Part shown: positions 53,468-61,073 of the stretch, in pieces
Layout: the number at the start of each line of letters is the position of its first letter
How positions within the stretch are numbered: the stretch's first letter is position 1
IMG/VR virus record: IMGVR_UViG_3300022747_000019
Span: 1 to 61,073 of that record
Origin: a virus
Length of the DNA stretch: 61,073 nt
Direction: 5' to 3' (one strand)
Position numbers and translations under genes: made by a program
The notes under the pieces: generated by a model
The model's database searches: none
The model's input: the letters and a program-made list of their open reading frames with translations, nothing else
What the model was told of the DNA's origin: nothing

Positions 53468-53776
53468 ATGGAATACATAAAATTTAAAGTAAAACATACA
53501 GATATTACCACTAAGGACTATTCTAATCGAATTACGACGGGCCCACAAGTACAAGATCCAGAGCTTTGGATACTTGCTGAGAATAGTGGTGCAGTATTGG
53601 TATTTCCAGATAGAATGTACTGCTGGGTTGGTAATAATACTTTGCAGTACTTAACTGAAATTAAGGGATCTAATGATCCAGTTCCCGTATCGCAAGGTAT
53701 TGATGGTAATATTTTGTTAAAAGCAATAGCTATTGCTCAAGACCCAACTCTAGCAATGCAACTAATTAAGGAATAA
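53468..53776 (+). CDS. Hypothetical protein, 102 aa
   Basis: Beta-rich N-terminal half; ENSGAVLVFPDRMYCWVG. No ribosome site seen. Unknown. Confidence 0.55.
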   Translation: MEYIKFKVKHTDITTKDYSNRITTGPQVQDPELWILAENSGAVLVFPDRMYCWVGNNTLQYLTEIKGSNDPVPVSQGIDGNILLKAIAIAQDPTLAMQLIKE

Positions 53777-53777
53777 T

Positions 53778-54404
53778 ATGGCAACAAGAAAGCGTAGTGA
53801 ACTTGAAGAAGAATTGATGACTGATGCTAATATCAGCAAAGTAATTCGTCTGCTCGAACCTCAAGAAGAAGGTGCAAAACCTATCACTAAAAAGGATGCG
53901 TGTGCTATGCTTGGCATGGCGTATAACACTACGCGTCTTGGAACCATTATTGAGCAATTCAAAGATCGTCAAGCTAAATCAGCTAAGCGACGTGCTGAGT
54001 TGCGAGGTAAACCTGCCACCAAAGAAGATACCGTATTCATTATTAGTGAATACTTGAGTGGCGAAACTGTAGACGGTATTTCTAAAATGACTTATCGTAG
54101 TCCAGCTTTTATTAAGCGTCTTCTAGAAGAAAACAATGTGCCTATTCGCGTTCCTGGGCATAGTTACTTCGACCCTCAACTGGTGCCAGAGGGCGCAGTG
54201 CGCGAACGCTTCAAAGTAGGCGAAGTCGTATATTCTGCGCGATACGACAGCACTGCCCGTATTGAGGCAGAACAAACACATCCCAAATATGGTTTTATTT
54301 ATCGTGTTTGGCTGTTAAGTGATAAGTGGCTACAAGCCGCATGGCAAGAAGCCTACGAGTTGGCTTCACTGGAACATCTTCGTGAACTCGGTGTACGTAT
54401 TTAA
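53778..54404 (+). CDS. Putative HTH DNA-binding protein, 208 aa
   Basis: Two HTH-like segments (ITKKDACAMLGMAYNTTRLGTII and EYLSGETVDGISKMTYRSPAFIKRLLEENN) followed by a beta domain (FKVGEVVYSARYDSTARIEAE). Phage conserved type; possibly regulatory. Confidence 0.65.
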   Translation: MATRKRSELEEELMTDANISKVIRLLEPQEEGAKPITKKDACAMLGMAYNTTRLGTIIEQFKDRQAKSAKRRAELRGKPATKEDTVFIISEYLSGETVDGISKMTYRSPAFIKRLLEENNVPIRVPGHSYFDPQLVPEGAVRERFKVGEVVYSARYDSTARIEAEQTHPKYGFIYRVWLLSDKWLQAAWQEAYELASLEHLRELGVRI

Positions 54405-54417
54405 TTAAGGAAATAAA

Positions 54418-55263
54418 ATGTTTGGTTTGTTTATTACTATTGTGATTGCACTAGCTATTCTAGTATCTATCTGGATTCTGTTTGGTCAGAAAACTCTGGG
54501 CGTTGCCACAGGCACGCTTTTCTTTGTAATTGCAATCGCTGTGCAAAGTTTTACAGTTATCTCTGCCGGTCATACTGGTGTGCAAGTAACTCTTGGTGAA
54601 GTTAATCCTAATCCGCTAACTGAAGGTGTTCACTTCGTGAATCCTATTAGTTCTGTGAAGGACATTGACGTTCGTGTTCAAAAAGCTCAACTGACTGGTG
54701 CTAGTGCAGGTACTAAAGATTTGCAACAAGTTCATACTGATATTGTGGTTAACTACCGCATGAGTCCTAAGAATTTGCCACATATCTATAAAGAGTTTGG
54801 TCTAGATATTGACAATAAAATTCTTGGCCCAGCTATTAACGACGCTTTCAAAGCAGTAACAGGTCACTTCACTAGCGAAGAACTTATTACTAAACGTGAT
54901 GAAGTGTCTACAGGTATTCTACAACATTTAAGTGCCAAGGTTGCTCCATTCAATATTGAAGTATCTAACATTAGCTTGGTAAACTTTGGCTTTAGTGCCG
55001 AATATCAGAAAGCTATTGAAGCTAAAGTTATCTCTACCCAACAAACTGCTAAAGCTCAACAAGACTTGGAACGTATCAAAATTGAAGCCGCTTCTCGTGT
55101 TGCACAAGCTAAGGGTGAGGCCGAAGCTATCGCTATTCAAGCACAAGCTATTCAGTCTAATGGTGGTCAAAACTACGTTCAACTGCAGTGGATTGAAAAA
55201 TGGGATGGTAAGCTTCCAAGCACCGTTCTTGGAGACAAAACATCTTTTATGATGAGCAAGTAA
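54418..55263 (+). CDS. SPFH/prohibitin-family membrane protein
   Basis: 281 aa. Two N-terminal spans, then an SPFH domain (GHTGVQVTLGEVNPNPLTEGVHFVNP, VVNYRMSPKNLPHIYKEFG) and a helical C-terminus (ARKx-type AKAQQDLERIKIEAASRVAQAKGEAEAIAIQAQ). Would form ring scaffolds in the inner membrane, perhaps affecting FtsH-type proteolysis or superinfection. Phage prohibitins are known but their roles are unclear. Confidence 0.85.
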   Translation: MFGLFITIVIALAILVSIWILFGQKTLGVATGTLFFVIAIAVQSFTVISAGHTGVQVTLGEVNPNPLTEGVHFVNPISSVKDIDVRVQKAQLTGASAGTKDLQQVHTDIVVNYRMSPKNLPHIYKEFGLDIDNKILGPAINDAFKAVTGHFTSEELITKRDEVSTGILQHLSAKVAPFNIEVSNISLVNFGFSAEYQKAIEAKVISTQQTAKAQQDLERIKIEAASRVAQAKGEAEAIAIQAQAIQSNGGQNYVQLQWIEKWDGKLPSTVLGDKTSFMMSK

Positions 55264-55264
55264 T

Positions 55265-55666
55265 ATGGACTTAGCACTACTTATATATGGAATCAGTGTA
55301 CTAGGTTCCATCATCCCAATCTTAGGCATTCTAGTAGGTATTTCAGGAGCTGCGTGTTTGGGGTTACTGATCTACTTATCAGATACCTATGAGTCGCAAA
55401 CAGAGAAGAAAGCCTGGGCATGGAAGCGTATCAAATTTTGGTTTGGTACAGGCATATTTATACTTTTTGTTATGGCGTTACTTCCTAGTGAAAAAACTGC
55501 TTATACTATGGTAGGCGCTTATGCCGCACAAAAAGTCGTTGAAAACGATAAAGTGCAGGAAATGTCTGGTAAAGTTCTAAAAGTTATTGAGCAGAAACTT
55601 GACGGCTATATTGAAGAAGGCGTAGAAGCAGCTAAGCAAGCAGTTAAAGAGAAAGTCTCAAAATGA
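55265..55666 (+). CDS. Membrane protein, 133 aa
   Basis: Two or three N-terminal spans up to residue about 75, then an amphipathic helix (VIEQKLDGYIEEGVEAAKQAVKEKV). One nt after the SPFH gene; probably a partner. Confidence 0.65.
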   Translation: MDLALLIYGISVLGSIIPILGILVGISGAACLGLLIYLSDTYESQTEKKAWAWKRIKFWFGTGIFILFVMALLPSEKTAYTMVGAYAAQKVVENDKVQEMSGKVLKVIEQKLDGYIEEGVEAAKQAVKEKVSK

Positions 55667-55929
55667 GACACTGGCTTTTTGCAGAGCCAGCAGGTGAGAG
55701 TAGCGAACCCGTCTGGATGATATATTCAGACGACGCTATTCTTGCCACTTACTGGAATCATTGGGTATCCAAAGGTATGGAATATAACCAAGCTAATGGC
55801 CTAGACCTGGGGGCCGGACTTAACCCACTTCGTTGCATTGATGATTGGGTAGTTATACATTGGGCAGTACCAGCAACTCCGGAGAACCTACTTAACATTA
55901 TCTCGGCGCCAAAACCCGAATTAATTTGA
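55663..55929 (+). CDS. Hypothetical protein, 88 aa
   Basis: MRHWLFAEPAGESSEPVWMIYSDDAILATYWNHW...; Trp rich. ATGA overlap with the previous gene. Unknown. Confidence 0.6.
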   Translation: MRHWLFAEPAGESSEPVWMIYSDDAILATYWNHWVSKGMEYNQANGLDLGAGLNPLRCIDDWVVIHWAVPATPENLLNIISAPKPELI

Positions 55930-55945
55930 ATCTGAAGGATTACGT

Positions 55946-56242
55946 ATGGACGATAACATTCATTATAATAAGCTGATCGAAGAAAACATGGATAAAGGCT
56001 TTCAAGTGAGGCTAGTTATTAATGAGTTTCGTGACGTTCAGTATATTCAGCTTAGAAAGTATTTCCTTACATACGAAGGAGATTGGCAAGCCAGTCGCGA
56101 AGGTATTAGTATCCCAGCTAGTATTGAAAACATTTATGGCTTACTAGATGGTTTACTAGATATTTGTGCTAAAGCTGAGGGCGAAGATATTATTCGGCAT
56201 TATGCTGCTAAAATTCTAAAAGACGAATCACAGGAAGTATGA
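55946..56242 (+). CDS. PC4-like ssDNA-binding / transcription cofactor protein
   Basis: 98 aa. GFQVRLVINEFRDVQYIQLRKYFLTYEGDWQASREGISIPASIENIYGLLDGLLDI follows the PC4 (YdbC) fold: beta sheet with basic and aromatic residues then a dimer helix. Could act in late transcription or replication. Confidence 0.82.
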   Translation: MDDNIHYNKLIEENMDKGFQVRLVINEFRDVQYIQLRKYFLTYEGDWQASREGISIPASIENIYGLLDGLLDICAKAEGEDIIRHYAAKILKDESQEV

Positions 56243-56250
56243 AAAATGAA

Positions 56251-56286
56251 AAGCCTAGCTAACGCTGGGCTTTTTGTTTTTTACAC
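56251..56286 (+). terminator. Terminator
   Basis: AAGCCTAGC/GCTGGGCTTTTTG-type hairpin directly after the PC4-like gene. Confidence 0.7.
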
Positions 56287-56287
56287 T

Positions 56288-56317
56288 TGACCCTAAACTG
56301 TCAAAGTTGTATAATAT
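56288..56317 (+). promoter_or_regulatory. Promoter of the NAD+ salvage operon
   Basis: TTGACC, 17 nt, TATAAT. The spacer begins with CTAAACTGT, so the word GACCCTAAACTG seen in the 22.5 kb RNA stems overlaps -35; a similar CCCTAAACTGT sits in the 58.8 kb promoter. Confidence 0.78.
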
Positions 56318-56367
56318 AATCTGATTCGATAATATTGTCGAGTCGCAACAACGAAAGGAGTTTTCGT

Positions 56368-57345
56368 ATGAAAAAAGAGTTTGGCGTCTTTATTGGACGC
56401 TTTCAGCCCTGCCATGAAGGTCACGTTCATGCGCTGGGTGTAGCCGCTAGTCAGGTAGAGACTTTGATTGTGTTGGTTGGTTCTGCTAACCGCGCTCGAT
56501 CAATTAAGAATCCTTGGACATATACAGAACGTGTGCAATTGCTTCGTAAGAAGTTGCGTACTGCTGGTGTAGAGAACGTGGATTTCATGCCTGTTAACGA
56601 CTACGCATATAATGATGAACAGTGGATTTCGGATGTTAAGGTAACAGTACGATCACGTACTATCTATACTCCAGTGCTGTTTGGGCATACTAAAGAAGGT
56701 AATAACTATCTCAAGTGGTTCCCAGAATGGGAATTCCGCGAGATTAATTCAGAGTATCAGATCAATGCAACGCAAGTTCGTACTGCAATGCTGAAATCAG
56801 AGCATCCCGATATGCCTGATACTGTGAAAGCTGACTGGAAGTTCTATGAGAAAGAGCGTGAGCTGTTTGCTAACTATCCTTTCCCAGAAACTCTTAACTT
56901 CAACTGTAGCGATGCAGTTCTAGTTTGCCAAGGTAAAGTTTTGCTTATTCAGCGTAAACACGCTCCAGGCCAAGGTGCTTGGGCATTGCCAGGCGGTTTC
57001 AAGAACGCTAAGGAAAATTTCCTAGATTGTGCTATCCGTGAGTTGCAAGAAGAAACTAATGTGCGAGTGCCTGAAAAGGTTCTTCGTGGTTCAGTAGTGA
57101 GTCAACAACTATTTGATTCACCTACTCGCAGTTTCGGTCTTCCACGTAACACAATGGCTGTACTAATTAAAGTCCAGCCTGACCCAGACGGCAAGCCTCC
57201 GCGTGCTAACGCGGCAGACGATGCTCAGCACACAGAGTGGGTTGATATTGTCGATGCACTCAACAATTACCGTCTGTATGATGACCATGCAGACATTATT
57301 TCCAAAATGACAGGCACAACTGCCTATCCAGCATTCATTTACTAA
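56368..57345 (+). CDS. nadM: Bifunctional NMN adenylyltransferase / Nudix hydrolase
   Basis: 325 aa from ATG 56368 (AAGGAG upstream). Residues 1-170: nucleotidyltransferase with GRFQPCHEGHVHAL (GxFxPxHxGH) and INATQVRTAM (ISxTxxR-like). Residues 185-325: Nudix box GGFKNAKENFLDCAIRELQEETN (GX5EX7REX2EE-type). Joins NMN and ATP to NAD+; the Nudix half may clear ADP-ribose. Next to NAMPT, forming a two-step salvage route. Confidence 0.93.
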   Translation: MKKEFGVFIGRFQPCHEGHVHALGVAASQVETLIVLVGSANRARSIKNPWTYTERVQLLRKKLRTAGVENVDFMPVNDYAYNDEQWISDVKVTVRSRTIYTPVLFGHTKEGNNYLKWFPEWEFREINSEYQINATQVRTAMLKSEHPDMPDTVKADWKFYEKERELFANYPFPETLNFNCSDAVLVCQGKVLLIQRKHAPGQGAWALPGGFKNAKENFLDCAIRELQEETNVRVPEKVLRGSVVSQQLFDSPTRSFGLPRNTMAVLIKVQPDPDGKPPRANAADDAQHTEWVDIVDALNNYRLYDDHADIISKMTGTTAYPAFIY

Positions 57346-57359
57346 GTAAGGAGCTTACT

Positions 57360-58754
57360 ATGAAATTCGCAAAAAACATCATTCTGAACACTGACAGTTA
57401 CAAAACTTCGATGTTCAAGCAATATCCTGCCGGTACTACTGGTGTATATTCTTATATCGAGAGCCGTGGCGGTCGTTATGACCAAACCGTGTTCTTCGGT
57501 CTTCAAGCCTTTATCAAGGAGTATCTGCTTGACCCTATTACGCAAGCCGACATTGATTTTGCGGGCGAGATTCTACAAGCCCACGGAGAGCCCTTTAATC
57601 GTGAGGGCTGGGAATACATTCTGCGTGAGCACAACGGATTCCTTCCCGTCGTTATTCGTGCAGTACCTGAAGGCACTGTGGTGGGTGTCAAAAACGTTCT
57701 GGCAACAATCGAGAACACAGATCCCAACTGCTTTTGGCTGACTACTTGGTTGGAAACCGCGTTGCTTCGTGCAATCTGGTATCCTACTACAGTAGCTACC
57801 CAGTCGTGGACTATTAAACGTGTAATCTTAGATTACCTGGAGAAAACTGGTGACCCTAGCCTTATTGATTTTAAACTGCACGACTTTGGCGCTCGCGGTG
57901 TATCTTCTATGGAGAGCGCTGGTATCGGTGGTGCCGCGCACCTCGTTAACTTTATGGGTACTGATACTATTAGTGGTATCCTCTTTGCTCGGGAGTATTA
58001 CAACACTTGCGTTGCTGGATTCAGTATCCCGGCCGCAGAGCACAGTACTATTACCAGCTGGGGACGTGATGGTGAAGTTGATGCATACCGAAATATGCTC
58101 AACCAGTTTGCCCGTCCAGCCAGTATCGTCGCCATTGTTTCAGACAGCTATGATATCTTCAACGCTGTCCGCAACCTCTGGGGCGAAGAACTGCGTCAGC
58201 AAGTAATTGACAGTGGTGCTACTATTGTTATCCGCCCAGACAGCGGCGATCCTTTGATTGTTAATCAACAATTGATCGAGATTCTAGGAGAGAAATTTGG
58301 ATACACAACCAACAGCAAAGGCTTCCGAGTCCTCAACAACGTTCGACTTATTCAGGGCGATGGTGTTAACGAGCTTACTATTCGTAGCATTCTCGGAGGG
58401 TTCATGGCTATGGGTTGGAGTGCTGACAATATTGCTTTTGGTATGGGCGGAGCCTTACTACAGCAAGTTGATCGCGATACTCAAAAGTTCGCAATGAAAT
58501 GCTCTAGTGCGGAAGTAAACGGAAAGTGGATTGATGTACAAAAAGATCCTGTCACTGATAGTGGCAAGAAGTCTAAAGCAGGCCGTGTTTCGCTTTGGGA
58601 ATCCGGCGGAGAGTACGTTAGTGCAGTTGATGCACCACGCACTTGGACTGATAGAGGGTTTGGTTGGAAAAATGCCCTGGAAACTGTTTACTGTGACGGT
58701 AAACTCGTAACTGAGTATACCTTCGATCAAGTACGTGCTAATGCTCGTGCCTGA
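57360..58754 (+). CDS. nampt: Nicotinamide phosphoribosyltransferase (NAMPT)
   Basis: 464 aa. LNTDSYKTSMFKQYPAGTTGVYSYIESRGG, HDFGARGVSSMESAGIGGAAHLVNFMGTDT, PAAEHSTITSWGRDGE, VSDSYDIFNAV and RPDSGDP are NAMPT signatures for nicotinamide, phosphate and PRPP binding. Makes NMN from nicotinamide. Length typical (about 465-490). Fourteen nt after the NMNAT gene with GGAG; a hairpin GCCCGGCTTCGGCTGGGC terminates the pair. Confidence 0.96.
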   Translation: MKFAKNIILNTDSYKTSMFKQYPAGTTGVYSYIESRGGRYDQTVFFGLQAFIKEYLLDPITQADIDFAGEILQAHGEPFNREGWEYILREHNGFLPVVIRAVPEGTVVGVKNVLATIENTDPNCFWLTTWLETALLRAIWYPTTVATQSWTIKRVILDYLEKTGDPSLIDFKLHDFGARGVSSMESAGIGGAAHLVNFMGTDTISGILFAREYYNTCVAGFSIPAAEHSTITSWGRDGEVDAYRNMLNQFARPASIVAIVSDSYDIFNAVRNLWGEELRQQVIDSGATIVIRPDSGDPLIVNQQLIEILGEKFGYTTNSKGFRVLNNVRLIQGDGVNELTIRSILGGFMAMGWSADNIAFGMGGALLQQVDRDTQKFAMKCSSAEVNGKWIDVQKDPVTDSGKKSKAGRVSLWESGGEYVSAVDAPRTWTDRGFGWKNALETVYCDGKLVTEYTFDQVRANARA

Positions 58755-58758
58755 TCTA

Positions 58759-58785
58759 AGCCCGGCTTCGGCTGGGCTTTTTAAT
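58759..58785 (+). terminator. Terminator after NAMPT
   Basis: AAGCCCGGC-TTCG-GCTGGGCTT followed by TTTAATTTTTT. Confidence 0.88.
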
Positions 58786-58795
58786 TTTTTACTTG

Positions 58796-58824
58796 TTTTG
58801 CTTACCCTAAACTGTTATAATTAT
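58796..58824 (+). promoter_or_regulatory. Promoter
   Basis: Approximate position: TTGTTT, 17 nt (containing CCCTAAACTGT), TATAAT. Confidence 0.7.
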
Positions 58825-58844
58825 TCTTTAAACAGGGAATGAAC

Positions 58845-59486
58845 ATGAAACCAACATTAGCAATTTTTATCCATGATCCACAATGCGAAACTGAGTGCGC
58901 TTTGGGTATGATTGAAGGCTTGGTTCGTGATTTCGACATTCGTACTTTTGGTATTGATAATCTTACTACTGGTTTCTTAGCTGACTTTGATGCAGTGTGC
59001 TTTCCAGGCGGAATGGGTGATGCTGACGATTTCTTCGATATTTTTACCGAAGACCATATTTCAGCAGTTCAAGAGTATGTACATTGTGGAGGTAAGTATT
59101 TCGGTATTTGCATGGGTGCTTATTGGGCAGGCCCAAACTACTTTGACCTAGTATATGATTTAGAAGTAGGTCAATATATTGAGCGAGCTTCTGGAGATAT
59201 TATTACTGACGGCCCTACTATTGCTAAAGTTGAATGGTTAGGTGTTCCAGAACAAATGTACTTCTATGATGGTTGTGCCATTGTAGGAGAGGATATGGAA
59301 GTAGTTGCAGAGTATTACAACGGTGATGCTATGGCGGCTATTCAGGGTAATGTAGGTATGATTGGTTGTCATCCTGAAAGTCAGGAATGGTGGTTTGAAC
59401 TTGACAATATCCCTAAATCATATTATAATAGTAATCATAGACAGTTAATGTCTGACTTTGTAAAACGACTGATTAATAATGACTAA
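58845..59486 (+). CDS. Class I glutamine-amidotransferase-like protein (BPL_N type)
   Basis: 213 aa. VCFPGGMGDADDFF, YFGICMGAYWAG (nucleophile-elbow Cys) and MIGCHPESQEWW (His, Glu). Resembles the biotin-protein-ligase N-terminal amidotransferase-like family. ATG 58845 preferred over 58839 from AGGGA spacing. Overlaps the ligase gene by 8 nt. Confidence 0.8.
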   Translation: MKPTLAIFIHDPQCETECALGMIEGLVRDFDIRTFGIDNLTTGFLADFDAVCFPGGMGDADDFFDIFTEDHISAVQEYVHCGGKYFGICMGAYWAGPNYFDLVYDLEVGQYIERASGDIITDGPTIAKVEWLGVPEQMYFYDGCAIVGEDMEVVAEYYNGDAMAAIQGNVGMIGCHPESQEWWFELDNIPKSYYNSNHRQLMSDFVKRLINND

Positions 59487-60429
59487 AATCGAACAATTCC
59501 TAGACTCAGCATCAAAAGCATATTACGCAGGTTCGCCTATCATTTCGGACGAGCAGTTTGATCGCCTGGCTGATTCTGTTGGTTATAACTCAGTCGGCTC
59601 TAAGCAACACGAAAACAAGGAGAAGCACCTGTACCAGATGTACAGTCTGCAAAAATACTATGAAGATGAAGGTAACCGTCCTCTCGAAGGCATTCGATCA
59701 GTTGCTACTAGTGTTAAGCTGGATGGGGCAGCTATCAGCCTTCTTTATGTTGACGGTCATCTTGTTCGAGGTCTTACACGCGGTGACGGGGTGGAAGGTC
59801 AGCTAATCACTGATAAACTTCTAGCAACTAACATTGTTCCTCATACTATTCCCCATACTGGTGTAGTGCAGGTTACCGGTGAGTTTGTTGCTCCGCTTAA
59901 CATCGAGAACGCTCGTAACTATGCAGCAGGTTCGCTTAATTTGAAGGACGTCAACGAATTCAAAACTCGTGCCCTTTCGTTCTTCGCCTACGGCGTACAA
60001 CCTACCCTAGCCGATACTTTTAACGAAGATATGAAGCTATTGCAAAGCTACGGCTTCGGAGTAATCAATGAACCAGACCTTGATAAAATCTTCCCATGTG
60101 ACGGAGTGGTCTTCCGTGTAAACGATAACAAGCAGTTTTTTGAAATGGGATATACTAGCAAGCATCCTCGTGGTGCATATGCTAAGAAAGAACGAGCAGC
60201 CCATGTTGAAACAAAACTTCTTGATGTTGAATGGCAAGTTGGCAAAAGCGGCAAAGTCACTCCAGTTGCTATTCTGGAGCCTGTTTATATTGGCGATGCC
60301 CTTGTCAGTCGTGCTACTCTTAATAATCCTGGTTTCATTGAAATGCTGGATCTCCGAATCGGAGATACAGTAGCCATTATCCGTAGTGGGGAAATCATTC
60401 CATGTATTCTCCACAAAGTTGATGCTTAA
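59479..60429 (+). CDS. NAD+-dependent DNA ligase, N-terminal part (split LigA)
   Basis: 316 aa. Residues 1-65 form the Ia-like NMN-binding region (AYYAGSPIISDEQFDRL), SVKLDGAA carries the adenylated Lys, followed by RGLTRGDGVEG, VTGEFVAP and CDGVVFRVND, with the OB fold at the end (ATLNNPGFIEMLDLRIGDTVAIIRSGEIIP). Stops just before the zinc finger, which is encoded by the next gene. Confidence 0.92.
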   Translation: MTKIEQFLDSASKAYYAGSPIISDEQFDRLADSVGYNSVGSKQHENKEKHLYQMYSLQKYYEDEGNRPLEGIRSVATSVKLDGAAISLLYVDGHLVRGLTRGDGVEGQLITDKLLATNIVPHTIPHTGVVQVTGEFVAPLNIENARNYAAGSLNLKDVNEFKTRALSFFAYGVQPTLADTFNEDMKLLQSYGFGVINEPDLDKIFPCDGVVFRVNDNKQFFEMGYTSKHPRGAYAKKERAAHVETKLLDVEWQVGKSGKVTPVAILEPVYIGDALVSRATLNNPGFIEMLDLRIGDTVAIIRSGEIIPCILHKVDA

Positions 60430-60443
60430 GGGAACAGAAATTT

Positions 60444-60473
60444 TGACTTGTCCTATAGTCCCCAAAGCAGTAT
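60444..60473 (+). promoter_or_regulatory. Promoter of the ligase C-terminal gene
   Basis: Approximate position: TTGTCC, 17 nt, TATAAT; the spacer CCCCAAAGCAG resembles that at 49117. Confidence 0.7.
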
Positions 60474-60502
60474 AATATATACTTAGAAATTGATAAAAAA
60501 CC

Positions 60503-61073
60503 ATGAAGATCGAAATCCCGACAACTTGCCCTTGCTGTAACTACCCTCTAGAATTGGTCAATGATCAACTCTTTTGTCGTAACACAGCTTGTGATGCTCA
60601 GCTTTCCAAGAAAGTCGAACATTTTTGCAAGACTCTGGGTATCAAAGGCATTGGTGCAAAAACTATTGAGAAATTGGGCTTAGCTGACATTACAGAGCTT
60701 TTCTATCTCGATGCTAGTACAGTAGAAGAAACCCTAGGTGAAAAGACTACTGCTAAGCTATTGAATGAAATTGAGAAAGCTAAACAAGCTGATCTGGCTA
60801 CAGTCATCGCCTCGTTCTCCATCCCGCTAGTTGGTGGTACAGCCTCTAAAAAGATTTGTGCCGCAGTTAGCAATATTGACGAAATCACTTTTGAAAAATG
60901 CCGTGAGGCTGGTCTAGGTGAGAAAGTCTCGCAAAATCTAGTCGGTTGGCTAGAAACAGAGTTTAACGAAGTAAGAGAGTTTTTACCCTTCTCTTTTACC
61001 TCTCAACAAGTTCCCGTACAGAGTGGCGGAAAGTCCGTCTGTATTACTGGAAAACTATCCTCGTTTAAAACAA
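60503..61073 (+). CDS. NAD+-dependent DNA ligase, C-terminal part (partial, off the right edge)
   Basis: At least 190 aa. CPCC...CRNTACD zinc finger, helix-hairpin-helix repeats (GIKGIGAKTIEKLGLAD, FSIPLVGGTASKKICAAV, AGLGEKVSQNLVGWL) and the start of a BRCT domain (KSVCITGKLSSF). Own start codon and promoter, so the ligase is made as two subunits. Confidence 0.9.
   Translation, partial: MKIEIPTTCPCCNYPLELVNDQLFCRNTACDAQLSKKVEHFCKTLGIKGIGAKTIEKLGLADITELFYLDASTVEETLGEKTTAKLLNEIEKAKQADLATVIASFSIPLVGGTASKKICAAVSNIDEITFEKCREAGLGEKVSQNLVGWLETEFNEVREFLPFSFTSQQVPVQSGGKSVCITGKLSSFKT

Overview
The window is part of the genome of a large tailed bacteriophage: a tail tape-measure gene runs off the left edge and an NAD+-dependent DNA ligase gene runs off the right edge. 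Coding is very dense, most promoters fit the sigma70 consensus (TTGACA-like, 17-18 nt, TATAAT), and no phage RNA polymerase is visible. The best host clue is the tmRNA. It is a circularly permuted two-piece type with a tag ending YALAA, which resembles betaproteobacterial tmRNAs, so a betaproteobacterial host is my inference.

Layout. (1) 1-16.0 kb, minus strand: virion module in the order terminase small and large subunits, HNH nuclease, portal, a fused prohead protease/scaffold/major capsid protein, connector and neck proteins, tail terminator, tail tube, tail chaperones with a -1 frameshift, and tape measure. A GIY-YIG protein is inserted on the plus strand. (2) 16.3-21.7 kb, plus strand: an early-type cluster of very small genes, paralogous helix-turn-helix proteins, SprT-like metalloproteases, a HAD phosphatase, a DEDD exonuclease and a PQ-loop membrane protein. 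Several start codons lie 6 nt after the -10 box (leaderless). Three copies of a promoter-plus-hairpin unit point the other way. (3) 21.7-23.1 kb: an RNA-only region with tRNA-Glu, a type I hammerhead ribozyme and several long-stem RNAs. (4) 23.1-34.3 kb, minus strand: about 30 small accessory genes, including MazG-like, ThyX, metallophosphoesterase and SleB-type lysin genes, driven by promoters embedded in the preceding terminators. (5) 34.3-51 kb, plus strand: nucleotide and DNA metabolism genes, then a tRNA array of about 30 tRNAs with anticodons for all 20 amino acids. Interleaved with it are homing-type nucleases, small proteins, a Ro60/TROVE protein, tRNA-mimic RNAs, a permuted tmRNA and a ClpP-like protease. 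(6) 51-61 kb, plus strand: conserved phage proteins, an SPFH protein, a PC4-like ssDNA-binding protein, an NAD+ salvage pair (NMN adenylyltransferase-Nudix and NAMPT), a glutamine-amidotransferase-like protein and a split NAD+ ligase.

How it fits together. The right half looks like a takeover kit for translation and RNA quality control: tRNAs for every amino acid, tmRNA plus ClpP for stalled ribosomes, and Ro60 with candidate Y RNAs. It also carries an NAD+-rebuilding pathway that would feed its own NAD+-dependent ligase and could blunt NAD+-depleting host defences. The most unusual observations are the permuted tmRNA, the permuted tRNA-like RNAs flanking the Ro60 gene, the hammerhead ribozyme next to a tRNA, and a family of long-stem RNAs of unrelated sequence placed between tRNAs. 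All calls come from reading the sequence; no search or folding program was run.
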